This document shows, piece by piece, positions 41,872-53,369 of a DNA stretch of 64,000 bases. The notes beneath the pieces were generated by a model. The model had not been told where the DNA came from and did not search any database. It saw only the letters and a program-made list of their open reading frames with translations. The stretch is taken from assembly GCA_037042915.1 (NCBI GenBank), contig CM073193.1:5828001-5892000 (forward strand), written 5' to 3'. A program made the position numbers and the translations under genes. Position 1 is the stretch's first letter. Every line of letters begins with the position of its first letter. This stretch comes from Auricularia sp. M13 (Eukaryota; Basidiomycota; Agaricomycetes; Auriculariales; Auriculariaceae).

Positions 41872-42791
41872 ATGCACGTGCCGCGCTGGTGGAAGCAAAG
41901 CACGCTCGTCGCCTTCGTCGCAGGTGCGCTGCTTGTGCCGAGTCCGCCAAGCGTCACGCCGCCATGCATAGGACAGCGCTCGCTGCTGCTGACCGCGCAC
42001 CCGGACGACGAATGCATGTTCTTCGCGCCGACCATTCTGGCACTCGCGCCACAGCTATTTTCCATGTGCCTGAGTACGGACGGTCTCGGCAAGATTTGAA
42101 CCCGCGAGCTCGAAGCTAGCCTTGAGATACTGGGTTTACAAATAAATCGCAGTGTTGTGCTCGATCATTTGTATGCGCTCTGCTCTGCTAAATTGTCAGA
42201 CATTGCTCATCCTCAATTGCAATGTTTATTTGGATTTCAGAGAGTTCAGGGACGATATGAGCTTGACCTGGGATGCGCGGGCTATTGCGGACATCATACA
42301 GCCATTCATTATGCAGAACGGCATTGACACAGTCCGTTGTCCACCTGGGCTCAGTAGATTCACCCTAAACTCTTGCTTCTTAGATTCTGACCTTCGACGA
42401 CCTCGGCGTCTCGCGGCACCCAAACCATGCCTCACTCGTGCACGGCGCTCGACTCATACCGAACACGCGCGTCGCCGTGCTGAAGACCATCCTGATGCTT
42501 CCGCTCAAATACAGCGGCTTCCTCGTCCCTGCCGCGCTCAAACTTGGCCTCGGAAGAATTCTAGAACTGGCCCTTTGCCCAATAAGCTATTTATCAGGCT
42601 CGAGTGCTCTCTTCACTGCTCACTCGCAATTCGGGGAGGCTTCAGATGGGTATCACGTCGCGACGTGGACGCAGTATCTGCAGGGTGTACAAGCCATGCA
42701 GGCCCATAAGAGCCAGATGGTATGGTTCCGGTGGTTGTATATCAGTACGTCGCAGTATATGTGGTATAATTCGTGGCAATGCATAGACTGA
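41872..42791 (+). pseudogene. PIG-L-type GlcNAc-PI de-N-acetylase, nonsense-mutated
   Basis: PIG-L/Gpi12 removes acetyl from GlcNAc-PI in the second step of GPI-anchor synthesis at the ER. ATG 41872 gives an N-terminal hydrophobic segment (STLVAFVAGALLVP) and the metal-binding motif TAHPDDECMFFAP. The frame stays open through LSTDGLGKI, then meets TGA at 42097-42099 where the family has arginine (GLG-x-x-R-x-x-EL); TRELEASLEILG follows in the same frame. A CGA-to-TGA change explains it. Later exons look normal: EFRDDMSLTWDARAIADII, an intron at about 42330-42383, LTFDDLGVSRHPNHASLVHG, and the C-terminal QMVWFRWLYIS. If this is the only copy in the genome, the stop may be a sequencing error or bypassed; otherwise it is a pseudogene. 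Confidence 0.8.
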
Positions 42792-43482
42792 TTGGCAATG
42801 GCCGTGTGCCGTCTGATTATTGCTCTCCGGCGACGTCTTCTGCGCGTCACCACAATGTCTACGCCGAAGTAGACAGGGACTAGAACCTAAGGTTGTCGGC
42901 CGGACAGCTCATGTGCTCGACGACCTAACAAAGACGTTAGTATCGAAATTCTAAATGACGAGTGCGTCGTCTTCAGAGTCGGCCTACTGGCTTCAAACAA
43001 CCACATAGCCATGTAGAGGGTGACTTTCTCATGCCATGCCATTGTCAAACCATTTACGAGTCCGTCCGCAGTTCTGAGCATATACTCTACATCTGAGCGT
43101 GATCAACGATACAAACTGAGGCTCCTCATCGAACTGAGAAGGTCATTCGTACTTGCGGTCACCACTGCACCGACATCATCAGCCCGCGCATTGCGCGCGG
43201 ATGGATAACGCTCGACAAAGCGCTGCACCCTCTCCCGCGAAACCCGCATGAATCGCTCCAGGAGATAGTTATCGGCATCAATCATCGTAGTCTTTCCGAT
43301 CTGGCCACGTGCGAAGGGAGGCAGGTGTATAATGAGATCAGTATAGTCGACCAGGTGCGCTGGCAGCGCCACACGGATGAAATATGTAGAATTTGATATG
43401 CGGGAGGCGAATTGTGGGTGTACAAAGCGCTGTAACTGCGAGGAAGGCGACACGTCAGGGGTGCACCTTGCTACCCCAAGTG

Positions 43483-43545
43483 AGCACGTGCATGGAGCGG
43501 AGCTGACCAAGCGCGGCACAAGTTCAAATTCCGACGGTCCACCAT
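43483..43545 (-). pseudogene. Relic of a second PIG-L promoter and start codon
   Basis: On the minus strand the DNA before and at the PIG-L start (41815-41885, shared CACGTGCATGGAGCGGAGC on the opposite strand and AATTCAAATTCCGACGG further up) is repeated in inverted orientation. The frame begins MHV like the PIG-L gene but stops after a dozen codons. Nothing downstream resembles the rest of PIG-L. Confidence 0.6.
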
Positions 43546-43714
43546 CCGAAATACCTAAAAGGAACTTGTTGCAACGGAAGGTGCATCAGGGAAGGCATAT
43601 ATTGGTCGAGCTCTTTCCATGGCCATTGGACCAAAGCGTATGGCGTGGTACTTGAGTATAGAAAGTGCGTGTCGCCTGTGACCACCGACAACTGTGGCTA
43701 TCCGCAGCCACGGG

Positions 43715-43740
43715 GCTTTAAAAGGGAAGCCGGACGCGCC
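43715..43740 (+). promoter_or_regulatory. TATA-like core promoter of paralogue B
   Basis: CTTTAAAAGGGAAGCCGG followed by GCGCCAACTCCG lies about 75 bp before the ATG. The promoter of paralogue A has the matching CTTCAAAAGGGCGCCGG and GCGCCAACTCGAC at about 41667-41640 on the minus strand. Confidence 0.5.
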
Positions 43741-43799
43741 AACTCCGCTGCGTCAATTCCTTGTCCCATACAACCACCGTCAGACTCAATACCACGACA

Positions 43800-45804
43800 A
43801 TGAACACCCCGACGAACTTCACCAACTACAACGACGACGGAGATGTGCCTGGCACGCAGCCATTCCCGGATGGTGCATTCGACTATGACGACGCGTCTTT
43901 CCTGCTGCAGGACCACTACGCTGCTCCACCGACGATCACTGGCCACGCCGACACAGGCTTTAACGCGCTGCGCGCGTCCACCTTCGGCGCGACATCCTGG
44001 CCACCCAGGACCTCCTCGGGAGCCGACGCCACGCAGTACGGGCAGGACTCGACGGCGGGTCAAAGCCTCGCAGCACCGGTGGCGGAACAGCAAGACCCTC
44101 TCCCTTTTTCGTACGCTGAAGACCCGACAACGCAGTCCACTGCGACATCGGGCACACCGTTGTCCGTCTGGACGCAGCACTCCGACTCATGCGCGTCAAT
44201 GACGACGCAGAGCGCGTCGCCAGTTGATCCCGCGGCAGGCAGCAGCACCTTCGATGCACTGTTGCCGATGTACACCGTCTATGAGGAGTACTGGCCAATG
44301 GCGCTGCCACCCTCAGCAAGACAGTACATCACGGATGTGCCCGCGATGCCGCTGCCGCCGCCTCCACCGCCGCAATTGGGTCCAGGATACAGCTTTGGGT
44401 ATCCTATCGTGGACTCAATGCTTCCATTCCCGCGCGACGTGCCGGGGTTCATGGGTCCGATGCCGTCGTTCGGCCCCGGGAATTCTGGCGCGATGCCCGA
44501 CGGCAACGCAACCGCAATCGTGTCTGCGCCGCCAAAGCGGGGGCCGAGGGAACGCAAAGCCCCGCGCGAGCGCAAGCTGCGTCCTTTGCATGATCTCGAC
44601 GTCGGACCAGCTGTACAGCAGGGTAAGCAACTTTTGAAATGGTCGCGAAAATTCTTGCTGACCCAGTGCCAAGATTACTTCCTCGCCGATGGCGGCGCCG
44701 TATACATCGACCGGCTGGCAATGTGGGCGAACACATCCACTGCAGGTGAGCCGCCCATTACTGGTTTGCGCGCATATTCCATGACGCTCACATTGTGCAC
44801 ATAGTGATGTCGAACGCAGCGCCAGTCACTGCCACGTCATCTGTACTGCCGGGCGCCCCATCCGTCGCGTCTTTGCAAGGGGGTGATGTGCGGGATGCGG
44901 ACGAGTGCGCGACGCAGAGTAGCGCAGCTGCCGTCCCAAGCGTCGCTGCCGTACAGCACGGAACCAAGCGCACGCGTGTCGATGACGATGCGCTCAAAGG
45001 TCCCTCGAGCTCGTCGGCACCCTTGCGGGCGAAGAAAGTAAAGCGGGCGCGGTCCAACCAGAGCCAGCCTTCGAGAATGTGTGAGTGGCCCATCGATGTA
45101 TTGGTGGAACCGGGGCACTCACCATTGCATCAGCCACAGACTTTGCGTTTGACGCTGCGCGCTTCAACACCCGGCAGATCGTGCAGCTTAATGATGTGTG
45201 CTACAAGGGCCACATCTATCGCCACGTCTCTGCGCACCGTAATGAGCCGGAATATGTAGCATCAGGACCGCCACTGGCAGGTAAGTATTCGCGAAGTCAT
45301 TGAAGGACGCACCGTGTGGTTGACACCAATGTAGACGTGCCTGTGGCAGGACCTTCGAATCTTGGACTCGACGTTCAAGAGAACAACAAACAGCTAACAC
45401 GCGCGGAATCGCAGAACAGGGATGACCGGCCGCGCCGCGTGCATCGCACGCAATTTGGCCCTGACGGCAAAATGCTGCTCTGGGATGGACTACGCTCTGA
45501 GCGGGTCACACCGCGGCTCAACGAGCGGTTCTCCACGAACGAGCCAAAGCCCAAGGAGAGCGAGCTGTTCTGCGGGACATGCCGTGACAGAGTGCATAGC
45601 AAAAAGCGCAGAGTCGTGTACTGGCTCGACGACATCAGGGCGCGCAGACACATTCGGCGCCAGCACAAGGAGGAAGGGTTGCAAAGGCATGAGCTCGAGC
45701 GAGGGAAGCCGGGAGGGAAGAAGAGGAAGAAGGTGGCCCAGGAGGAGACCACGGACGACGGCGAGGATGGAGCGAGCGATGAGGGCAGCGAAGACGAAGG
45801 GTGA
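43800..45804 (+). CDS. Unknown C2H2-like finger protein, paralogue B
   Basis: ATG 43800 (MNTPTNFTNYNDDGDVPG) matches the paralogue A start. The first exon (to 44622, donor GTAAGC) is disordered, with Pro-rich PPPPPPPQLGPGYSFGY and a basic end (PPKRGPRERKAPRERKLRP). A small exon about 44664-44743 and one starting about 44806 (TKRTRVDDDALKGPSS, RAKKVKRARS) follow. The conserved part is FNTRQIVQLNDVCYKGHIY (after an intron at about 45079-45136), PSNLGLDVQENN, FGPDGKMLLWDG and the finger FCGTCRDRVHSKKRRVVYW, RARRHIRRQHKEE, then ERGKPGGKKRKK and an acidic tail (stop 45802-45804). The C-X2-C and H-X4-H residues are kept in both copies. It faces away from paralogue A across the PIG-L locus. Confidence 0.7.
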
Positions 45805-46234
45805 GGCCCAAATGTGTAGTCAATGAAGTGTACAATGTATCGGTGTTCCTGATATGCGAATGCGCGAGCTCGATGCTTGTTGCTGCCTTGAAAGCCGAGA
45901 CCATGGTCGAAGTCGGGAGATGGGTGTAGACAAAGAGGATATTGGCTTTATACTCGAGCCCAAGCCAGCTTTAGCGCACGGCAAAGAGCGTGGGGCACTC
46001 ATCGATGGCGTTGTGATGTCAGATGCGTACATAATGCAAAAAGTGGAAAGAAGTCATGGTCGAGCGGACTTCGGACTTGAGGCCTCAAGTCCGATTGAGG
46101 CGTTGTTCTCTGATAATTTTCATCGCAATTGAAGCCCATCTCATGAATCCAGGTGCATATTAAACATCACCAAAATGTCCTGACGAGGTAAAAAAAAAAT
46201 GTGCAAGAGGTTGCTCTTTCAGTCTGGCCGATGA
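45805..46234. other. Intergenic, no gene seen
   Basis: Includes a small palindrome (GGACTTGAGGCCTCAAGTCC at about 46073-46092) and an A-run near 46190. No coding signs. Confidence 0.4.
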
Positions 46235-46455
46235 CCGATAATCCTTCCGGACTTCCGAAGCGGCTCAGTATGCCCACTAGCGAGGTATACCATTGAGCCA
46301 AATGGTGCAGCGGTGGGGTGCACCATTTGGCCCGGGTATAAGCAGCCCTACCCCTAAGGCGGTGATAGAGCCCTGGGTTCGAGTCGTAATGAAAGCATTA
46401 CCCCGCCTGCGCTCGAACCCTTGTAAAACCTACATTGCTTTTTGCCCTGTCGACC
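46235..46455 (+). repeat. tRNA-derived SINE-like repeat, copy B
   Basis: Same repeat as copy A at 38.9-39.2 kb, in opposite orientation. A-box-like TGGTGCAGCGG at about 46302 and B-box-like GGTTCGAGTC at about 46377, about 70 bp apart. Homology begins near the shared GACTTCCGAAGCGGCTCA and ends after CTACATTGCTTTTTGC. Confidence 0.5.
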
Positions 46456-47905
46456 CAGTTTACTTAGATATTTTTTGGTTGGATACGGTTCCGTTTTAGG
46501 GTCTGACGAGAACAGGAGTCAGCTGTGGCATCCTAGAAGCCTCACGATGTGCCACACCACCGAAGCGAGCAGATGCGCCGGCTCGTCTACTGTCCCGCTT
46601 AGATCGTGAATGCACCGCTCGGCCAGTCGGATTGACGAACGAGAAGATGCGCCGCTGCCTCTCGCTGCTGCTATTCCTGATTTACTGGAGCTATGTCAAC
46701 CGAAGTATGCGGCGCACAGTGTAATGAACGATCGTGATAGAAGCTGCCAGTATGTATATCGAGGGCGATCTCGAGGATGGATTCCATAAAATTGGGCTTG
46801 ACGACACGCGATTGGGTCAGCACTGTCTCAACGACGTCTTGCGCACGACCTATGTTGATGCTGTAGCAATGTGCCGTCATACAGCAGCGCATGGTGAACT
46901 GGCAGTATACACTGCGCCCTGCAGTCCGAAACAAGGGACTGCGGAAGTCAAGATGCTCACATCTTCCTGAGCATGAGAAGAAACGGCTAAGCTTTGTGGA
47001 AGTAGAGTGCAGCATACGTCCCAGCCAACCAGAGAGTAAGAACGGCGCTTACTGGGCAGTAAGCGCCAAAACTGAGGCAGCACTAGCTGCGAGGGTAATT
47101 CAAACATACAGTGCGCGACTAAGCGGGATCCAGAGCCCAAAGTAAGTCAGGGTGGTGGCAGCCGGCGTCAAGCAGATGGTCGTCACAGGCCAGATCTGTG
47201 CAGCGATTTTTGACGCCATCACTGAATGAAAATTGGATGAAGATGGGGCTGAATCTGTCGCAACATCAAGATATAATGTCCTGAAGCTATGAGCTGCAAC
47301 ATGGCTCATTATTAATTCTGGGTCAGGAAGGTAACAGGAGCATGGCCAGTCGGCAAGGTCGACAGAAAACTGAGACGAATTCGACAAGTATGCCGGCTCC
47401 AAGTCTCCAAAGCAGCATGGTGGAAATTGAAGTGCGGGATTCTACTCGGCATAGAAAGCGGCGTTGCACGAAACAATGCGAGAAAGTCTGCTGCAGAGAA
47501 TGCATTATTCGTTGTTGAGGTCAAGAGCAGGAAGCGGTTTGCAAGTCCGCTGCACCTCCTTGTCGTTCGGTACCGCACAGAGCGCGATTCGAGCAATTAT
47601 CGCCGCGCGATTGGAGTCCCCAGGGTCCCTCGCCTGGGTGAGCATAAAGGCACTTCCAGTCCCTGATCTCGCGCAGGCTGCTCGGTTGGACTGTCATGTT
47701 CAAGCTCACAACACCATCGTACCTCGCGCGTTCGCAAATCCAAAAAATCGCGCAAATTCCAGTTCATACCATGCTATATACACCCTCGCTCGTACTACGC
47801 ACACTCCGTCGAGCGGTCGCCAAGATCTGCTGACGGGGCTACGACAGCCAGGAGTACTTCTTTATACTGCTCTCCTTTCTGAGCACTTCGTTCTTCTGTC
47901 TGATA
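46456..47905. other. Mostly non-coding; end holds the displaced 3' end of the next minus-strand gene
   Basis: No gene is supported across 46.5-47.8 kb. At 47839-47905, on the minus strand, a short frame ending in TAG (47841-47839) continues, in phase, the protein-coding gene cut by the transposon at its right-hand end. Confidence 0.5.
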
Positions 47906-49761
47906 TACAGTCATGGACCGGTCCTTGAAACGGCACCGGTCCTTGACACAATCGCTTCTTGCGCTTGTAAATGGGCCCCCAAAATTATCCCTCCATTTTT
48001 TCTAGGTGTAAATAGGTTTCTTCTACCAGAATATGCCATTTTTTTAGGTATTGATTAGGAAGTCACGGTGCAGCATGCGCAACAGTTGCGAAAATCCGGA
48101 GGTTGCCGGTGGGCTCACTTTTCCTTGAATTATTCCTCGACCACTAGTGCACCTTTTTACACCAAACTCAGGATATTCATAGAGCGTCCAATAGTGTACC
48201 TTAAAAAAAAAGAATCGTGACCTTAAGGTCATCTGGTTGATGGCCGGGATCGGGAATGTCATGGAACATGCCGTTGCACACTTCCCACATCTTGAACCCG
48301 CTTCTGCATCTTCCCCCGCTGTCAAAAGCTGCCATCCCGCCTTGCCATCCAATGGTTGGCCGTTCCCAGTCACAAACTGCTCGGAAACGCGCAAAAGCCC
48401 GTGATTCCGCGGAGCGGATGGAACGGGCCTCTGCAGCGTATAAGACCGAGTTGATGCGCGCTCGTGCACCTGGCGAGAAGCGCCATGGCGTCCGCCACTT
48501 TGCTAAGACCAACGGCGTCAGCTTTAGTACCCTTGCACGACGTGCCAAAGGGTTGCGCTCCATTGCAGAGTTCAACCGCTCCAAGCAGAAGCTTTCTCCG
48601 GAGCAAGAGCTGAAGCTGGTTGAACTTGCTGAGCTGAGCGCTGACCGAGGCTTTCCGCTCACTCATGCTCTCATTCGAGACTGTGCTACACATCTTCTCA
48701 CAGAAATGGCACCCCATCTTCTGCCGCTGGGCCAGAACTGGGTTGACCGTTTCATTGAGCGGCACCACACACGATTGCAGACGCATTGGAGCAAAGGCCT
48801 GGACAAGGTCCGTGCAAACGCTGCAAATCCCGAGGTCCTTACGCATTGGTTCGAGCAAGTGATCTACAAGCACATCGTCGAGCCTGATGTCAAGCCGAAT
48901 CGTGTTTTCGGTATGGACGAGGCAGCATTCACCCCTGGCGCAAATGATTCCCAGATCGCCATTGGCCGCCGTGGGGAAAAAATGACCTACATGCAGGGTA
49001 CCGCGAATCGGGAGACTGTGACGGTCATTGTGACGATCTGTGCTGATGGCTCGTGGTTGCCGCCGATGGTCATCTTCAAGGCGAAGAATTTCCAGAAGGC
49101 CTGGCGAAAGAATAATGTTGCAAACTGCAGGTACGTTGCCCACAATCTGTGATGGTTTACACTCACTTTAGTCTTCAGCTTTGCTCATTCACCAAACGGC
49201 TGGACCGACTCAGAGATTGCGTTGGGCTGGCTGAAAGCCTTCGACGATCAGACCCGAGAGCAGGCCAACGGTGAAGAACGCACGCTTTTTCTCGACTGCC
49301 ACGCATCGCATCTTGCACCTGCATTCATCCGCTACGGGATTGAACACAACATCAAGATCGTTGCCCTTCCACCACACACGACTCATGTCTCCCAAGGCTT
49401 GGACGTTGCATGCTTCTCAGTCCTCAAGCGTGTCTGGTCAGAGAAGGTTGCCGTGTTCGAGTCGAAGTACGGCCCAGTCAAGAAATCCGACTTTGCGGGC
49501 ATCTTCGGCGAGTCTATTCGAGAGGCATTGACACCAGAAACTGTGAAGGCGGCCTTCTCTGCGACGGGAATTTTCCCCTACAACCCAAGTGTTGTGCTTG
49601 CGAAGGCGCGCCCCAGCCGTGGGAATTCTACTCGCGGTAGCTTCCCACAGCCCCAATCCAGCCCTGTGCGAGCAGTTGTCGCTGCATTCAGTGCTCTTCC
49701 GCGCTCTGCTTTCGACATTGACATGGACACGCCAGGTCAGGCTGTCCCAAATAAGTACCTG

Positions 49762-52126
49762 TTAGATGTATTCCCCCCATCTATCTGATGGGTCTAAAGG
49801 ATGTTTTTCATACAGGCAGCCTGGGCATGCCTGCAGCCCCACACCTAATAATATAACACATCTCAGACAGGCTCAGGCAAGCACAGGCAGCTACCACACA
49901 TCACAGCCCATCATCTCAATGCCTGCCTAGTTTTGAAGGCATCAGACTGCCTCCTGCCTGCAATTTATAGGCATCTGGGCACTGCCTGCCTGCTGCCTGC
50001 AGGCATCCAAACTTCAATGCAGCCATCTTAGCGTCATCTCAGGCATATCTATGCACCTGCCTGGACCTCACAGGCATCAGTAAGCTGCTCTGGGAACATC
50101 CCAAGTACGTCAGATTGATTACCTGAAAGACTTGCAGGCATACCCTTCCCAAGGATCAGGCATCAAGCTGGTTGCCTGCTCCCTTTGCAGGCATCAAAAG
50201 CCGCCTGCCTTCCCCTGTCTGCAGGCTGCCTAGTTGTGAGAATCATGTGCAGGCATGAATCTCAGGCAATCAGGCTGCCTGTGTGTGGGATAGGCATCAG
50301 ATCAATTGCCTATCTCCTTTCTAGGCTGTCTGCCTGCCTTCAAAGTGCAGAATGTAGAGCTGTAATGAACCAAAAGCCCTACTAGTCCCTGCATTAGCTA
50401 GTAAGTGATATGTCACCCTATTACTCTAGATCTGTGAGGACTACAATCAATTTATGTCCAGAAGTGTTTGTGTCCAGAAGTATTTATGTCCAGAAGTATT
50501 TGTGTCCAGAAGTGTTTGTGTCCAGAAGTATTTGTGTCCAGAAGCTTTCTAGTCCAGAAGTGGGTTTTGTCCAGCAGTAAAGCTTTTTACTAGGACAGTT
50601 TTCTTAACTACACGCGTGTATCTTGGAGGCAACATGCTTGCTATTTATGTGGAAGGGCGCATATCACTCATCAAGGCTAGTGCTCAGATGGGACGAGAGT
50701 TGATGAAGCGGTGGACAAGCAGTGTAATCCAGGCCATAGAGACTTCCTGCATGCCAGACGGGCTCCAGAGTATAGCCCATGTTGATGGAGAACCAAGGTA
50801 CATATAGCAACCAAGCTTCGCATGGTTGGAGAGGTGCGTACATCAGGCAGAGGGTGCATGGTGGGAATCTGACAGAGTTGTTGTGGCTTAGCCAATCCAT
50901 TCCACTCACATCGACAGTCTCATAAAGCACTGTGGGCGCTCAGCAGAAGGTGCAATGATACAAGCATAGATGAAGGTAGGGTACATGAGGGATGTCGCTC
51001 CACGAACAACATCCCACACTGCCAATACGCCTGATCATAATAACACTTCCGTGCCTACCCAAGCGGGACCCACAGTTCTGTCACTGCGTTAAGCCTACGA
51101 TCAAGAGCTAGTACATATTGTCCATGGTGGATTTATAGTTGGGATCCTTCGAACGTTCAACCGAACCTCCAATGGGCTGTCTAGAGTCAGATGTGCGCCT
51201 AGGTAATTGGCAGCTATCACAGGCCATGATTGTACATTTGAATTGGTGTTGTGAAGCCACTACAGATCCCTAGCAGTACGTACTGTTACGTTTTGCGTCA
51301 ATTGCGTCCATATGCCACTCCTGTTAGATTTCTTTTGCAGCTTTTCCCACTCGTTTTGGCACATATCCTTATTCCGCAAGCCTCTCCAGATCTCCTGCAC
51401 CACTTTGACACCCTCTGGCTTCTGTCCTGGGTTGCGGTGTGCTGCTACGATTTTCCTTGATTGCACCTGCATGTTCTGCCTACAGTATAGAGAAAGTCTG
51501 TAATGCCCAAAAGTTATACAGGCGTACCTTTGATGCCTAGAAGTCAAACAGGCATGCCTGTGATGCCTAGAAATCAGACAGGCATGCCTGTGATGCCTGG
51601 CAACTATGCTGACTTGCCTGTGATGCCTATCAAATTTCTAGGCATGTCTGTGATGCCTGCTATCCTTGCTGTGATGCCTATGATGCCTAGTCTGCCTGCA
51701 GAAACTGAGCATGATCTAGGCATCTCGAGTCATTGCCTGCATAAAGTTGTGATGCCTGCCAGATGCCTGAGAGCTGCCTGCCTGATGCCTACATGATGCC
51801 CAAGAACTATGTGTGTGATGCCTGTGTGATGCCTGTGTGATGCCTGCTTGATGCCTGTGTGCTGCCTGCTTGATGCCTGCTTGATGCCTGTGTAATGTCC
51901 ATACAATAGGAATTAGTGCAAATACTCGGTAGCTTCGCTTAGGCTGCCTGGGCTGTGTGCCTAGGCAGCCTTGGAGCTGCCTGAATAGCTAACATTGATT
52001 GATGCATTGTTTGAGGTATCTCATCACGCTTCTTGAGCAATCCCCAAACACCTCAGGCATGCCTAGGCATGCCTAGTTGAAAAGCATCCTTTAGATCCAT
52101 CTCCTGATAGGGAGGGTTACATCTAA
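49762..52126. mobile_element. Nested non-autonomous element with AGGCATC subterminal arrays
   Basis: Imperfect inverted ends (TTAGATGTA...TCTAAAGGATG left; mirror image right) bound 2.37 kb that separates two parts of the transposase. The left third (49,815-50,340) has many CAGGCAT(C) copies; the right third (51,520-52,070) has the reverse complement GATGCCTG. No transposase frame is visible. No clear target duplication was found. Confidence 0.7.
50458..50575. repeat. 16-bp tandem repeat, seven units
   Basis: Unit CAGAAGTATTTGTGTC, repeated seven times with small changes (last units diverged), inside the nested element. Confidence 0.85.
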
Positions 52127-53369
52127 GAGATCAGTTTTGGGGCAGCCTGTGGTGGGACACGCACCTGCCAGCAAATCCGGAGCCTTGCTCCAGCTCAAGC
52201 CCAGCTCCACCAATCGATCCCGTCCTCCTTTCGACCCCATCGCGCATCACAGTGCCTTGCACACCAAAGCGGAGGCCTTTGCTCGACGTCGACCCTTTGC
52301 TATTCACACCTTCGAAGAGGATGAGACCGCTTGCCGCTGCTCTTTCAACCACTCGCGCTTCTTACCTCGTCGCCCCCGCACGTGCAACCTCTGCCGAAGT
52401 GCGCGCTGCCTTGCAGGCTCCAGTCATACAGTCCGCTCCCGAATTGCCCGAGCCCAATTGGTCTCTGACATCTGGAAAAAGGGTCAAGGACATGAGCCGC
52501 ACAGAGCTGGAGCGACACGCAGCAGAACTTGCCGCGAGCCTTGATCTTGCGAAGCATCACGTCTTCTGCCGCAACTCGATGCTGGAGGATGCCAACGCGC
52601 AGCTGGTCTTGCAGCATTTGCACCTGACAAAGCTCACCGACGCTCTGCACGGCAGGGAGAGCCGAGATCAAGCTGCATCACGCAGCCACTTCCCAAACGG
52701 TCACGGTCGCGTACTCACCGACTCTCAATTTGTTGAGGCTATGGAGGCCGACGAGGCTCGACGGGTAGCCGAACAATGTGATAAGGAGCGCCGGAAGGCC
52801 GCCAAAGACACGAGGAGCCGTCGGAAGGCCGAGATTGATGAGTTGTGGGCGAGTTGGATGGCGAAGTACACGGCCGATGTCGCAGAGTGGCAGGCAAGGT
52901 GCGAAGTCCTCAGATCTGCTGGCACTCGTGTCAAGGACCTCCCCAAAAGCCTATGCGCCCTAAGCGTGCCGATCTGCCACCTCTAGACTCACAGGACAAG
53001 GAGAATGAGCCTGCTGATGACGGTGACGGTGATACCGATGAGGACAGCTTGTAGTGGTCGATAAAGCGCAATTTATATCGCAGTCTGTACTAGATAGCAC
53101 AGTGATATGATTACAGTCGATTTCGGGGCACTAGGTATCGTAGATGTGCTCGAGTAGCGGGTGGGTGGCGGGCAACCGAGTCGGACGAGGCCTGTGTCAA
53201 GGAGCCGGGTTTGGCCGTTTTGCACCCGGTCAGAGAATCGTGCTCGTTCTCACCTGTAACAGATTCTCCCGACCTGAAACTTTTTTAGAGGATGGCCAAG
53301 ACATATCTCGAGTGGACTGTGAAGAAATTTTGAAAGGGGAAGTAAATTACAAGGTCCGGTAGTCGAAAT

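Larger units (their letters stand above)
48352..53054 (+). pseudogene. pogo/Fot1-like DDE transposase, split and frameshifted
   Basis: ATG 48352 starts MVGRSQSQTARKRAKARDSA (an upstream in-frame ATG at 48256 also exists). N-terminal DNA-binding helices (FAKTNGVSFSTLARRAKG; CENP-B-like LLPLGQNWVDRFIERHH) precede the DDE core: first Asp in FGMDEAAFTPG, second in FLDCHASHLAP, third in VSQGLDVACFSVLK. A 48-bp intron (GTACGTTGCC...GTCTTCAG, about 49131-49178) joins NVANC to FAHSPNGWTD. The frame ends artificially at 49788 inside the nested insertion. The C-terminal part resumes right of it at about 52130: LSTTRASYLVAPARATSAEV, MSRTELERHAAELAASLD, TDSQFVEAMEADEARR, with one frame change near 52265 and another at an A-run near 52945 before the acidic end. 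Catalytic residues are intact but the protein cannot be made whole. Confidence 0.82.

Noticed and set aside
50458-50575. CRISPR array
   Set aside because: Units are contiguous with no spacers and the host is a fungus; it is a minisatellite.
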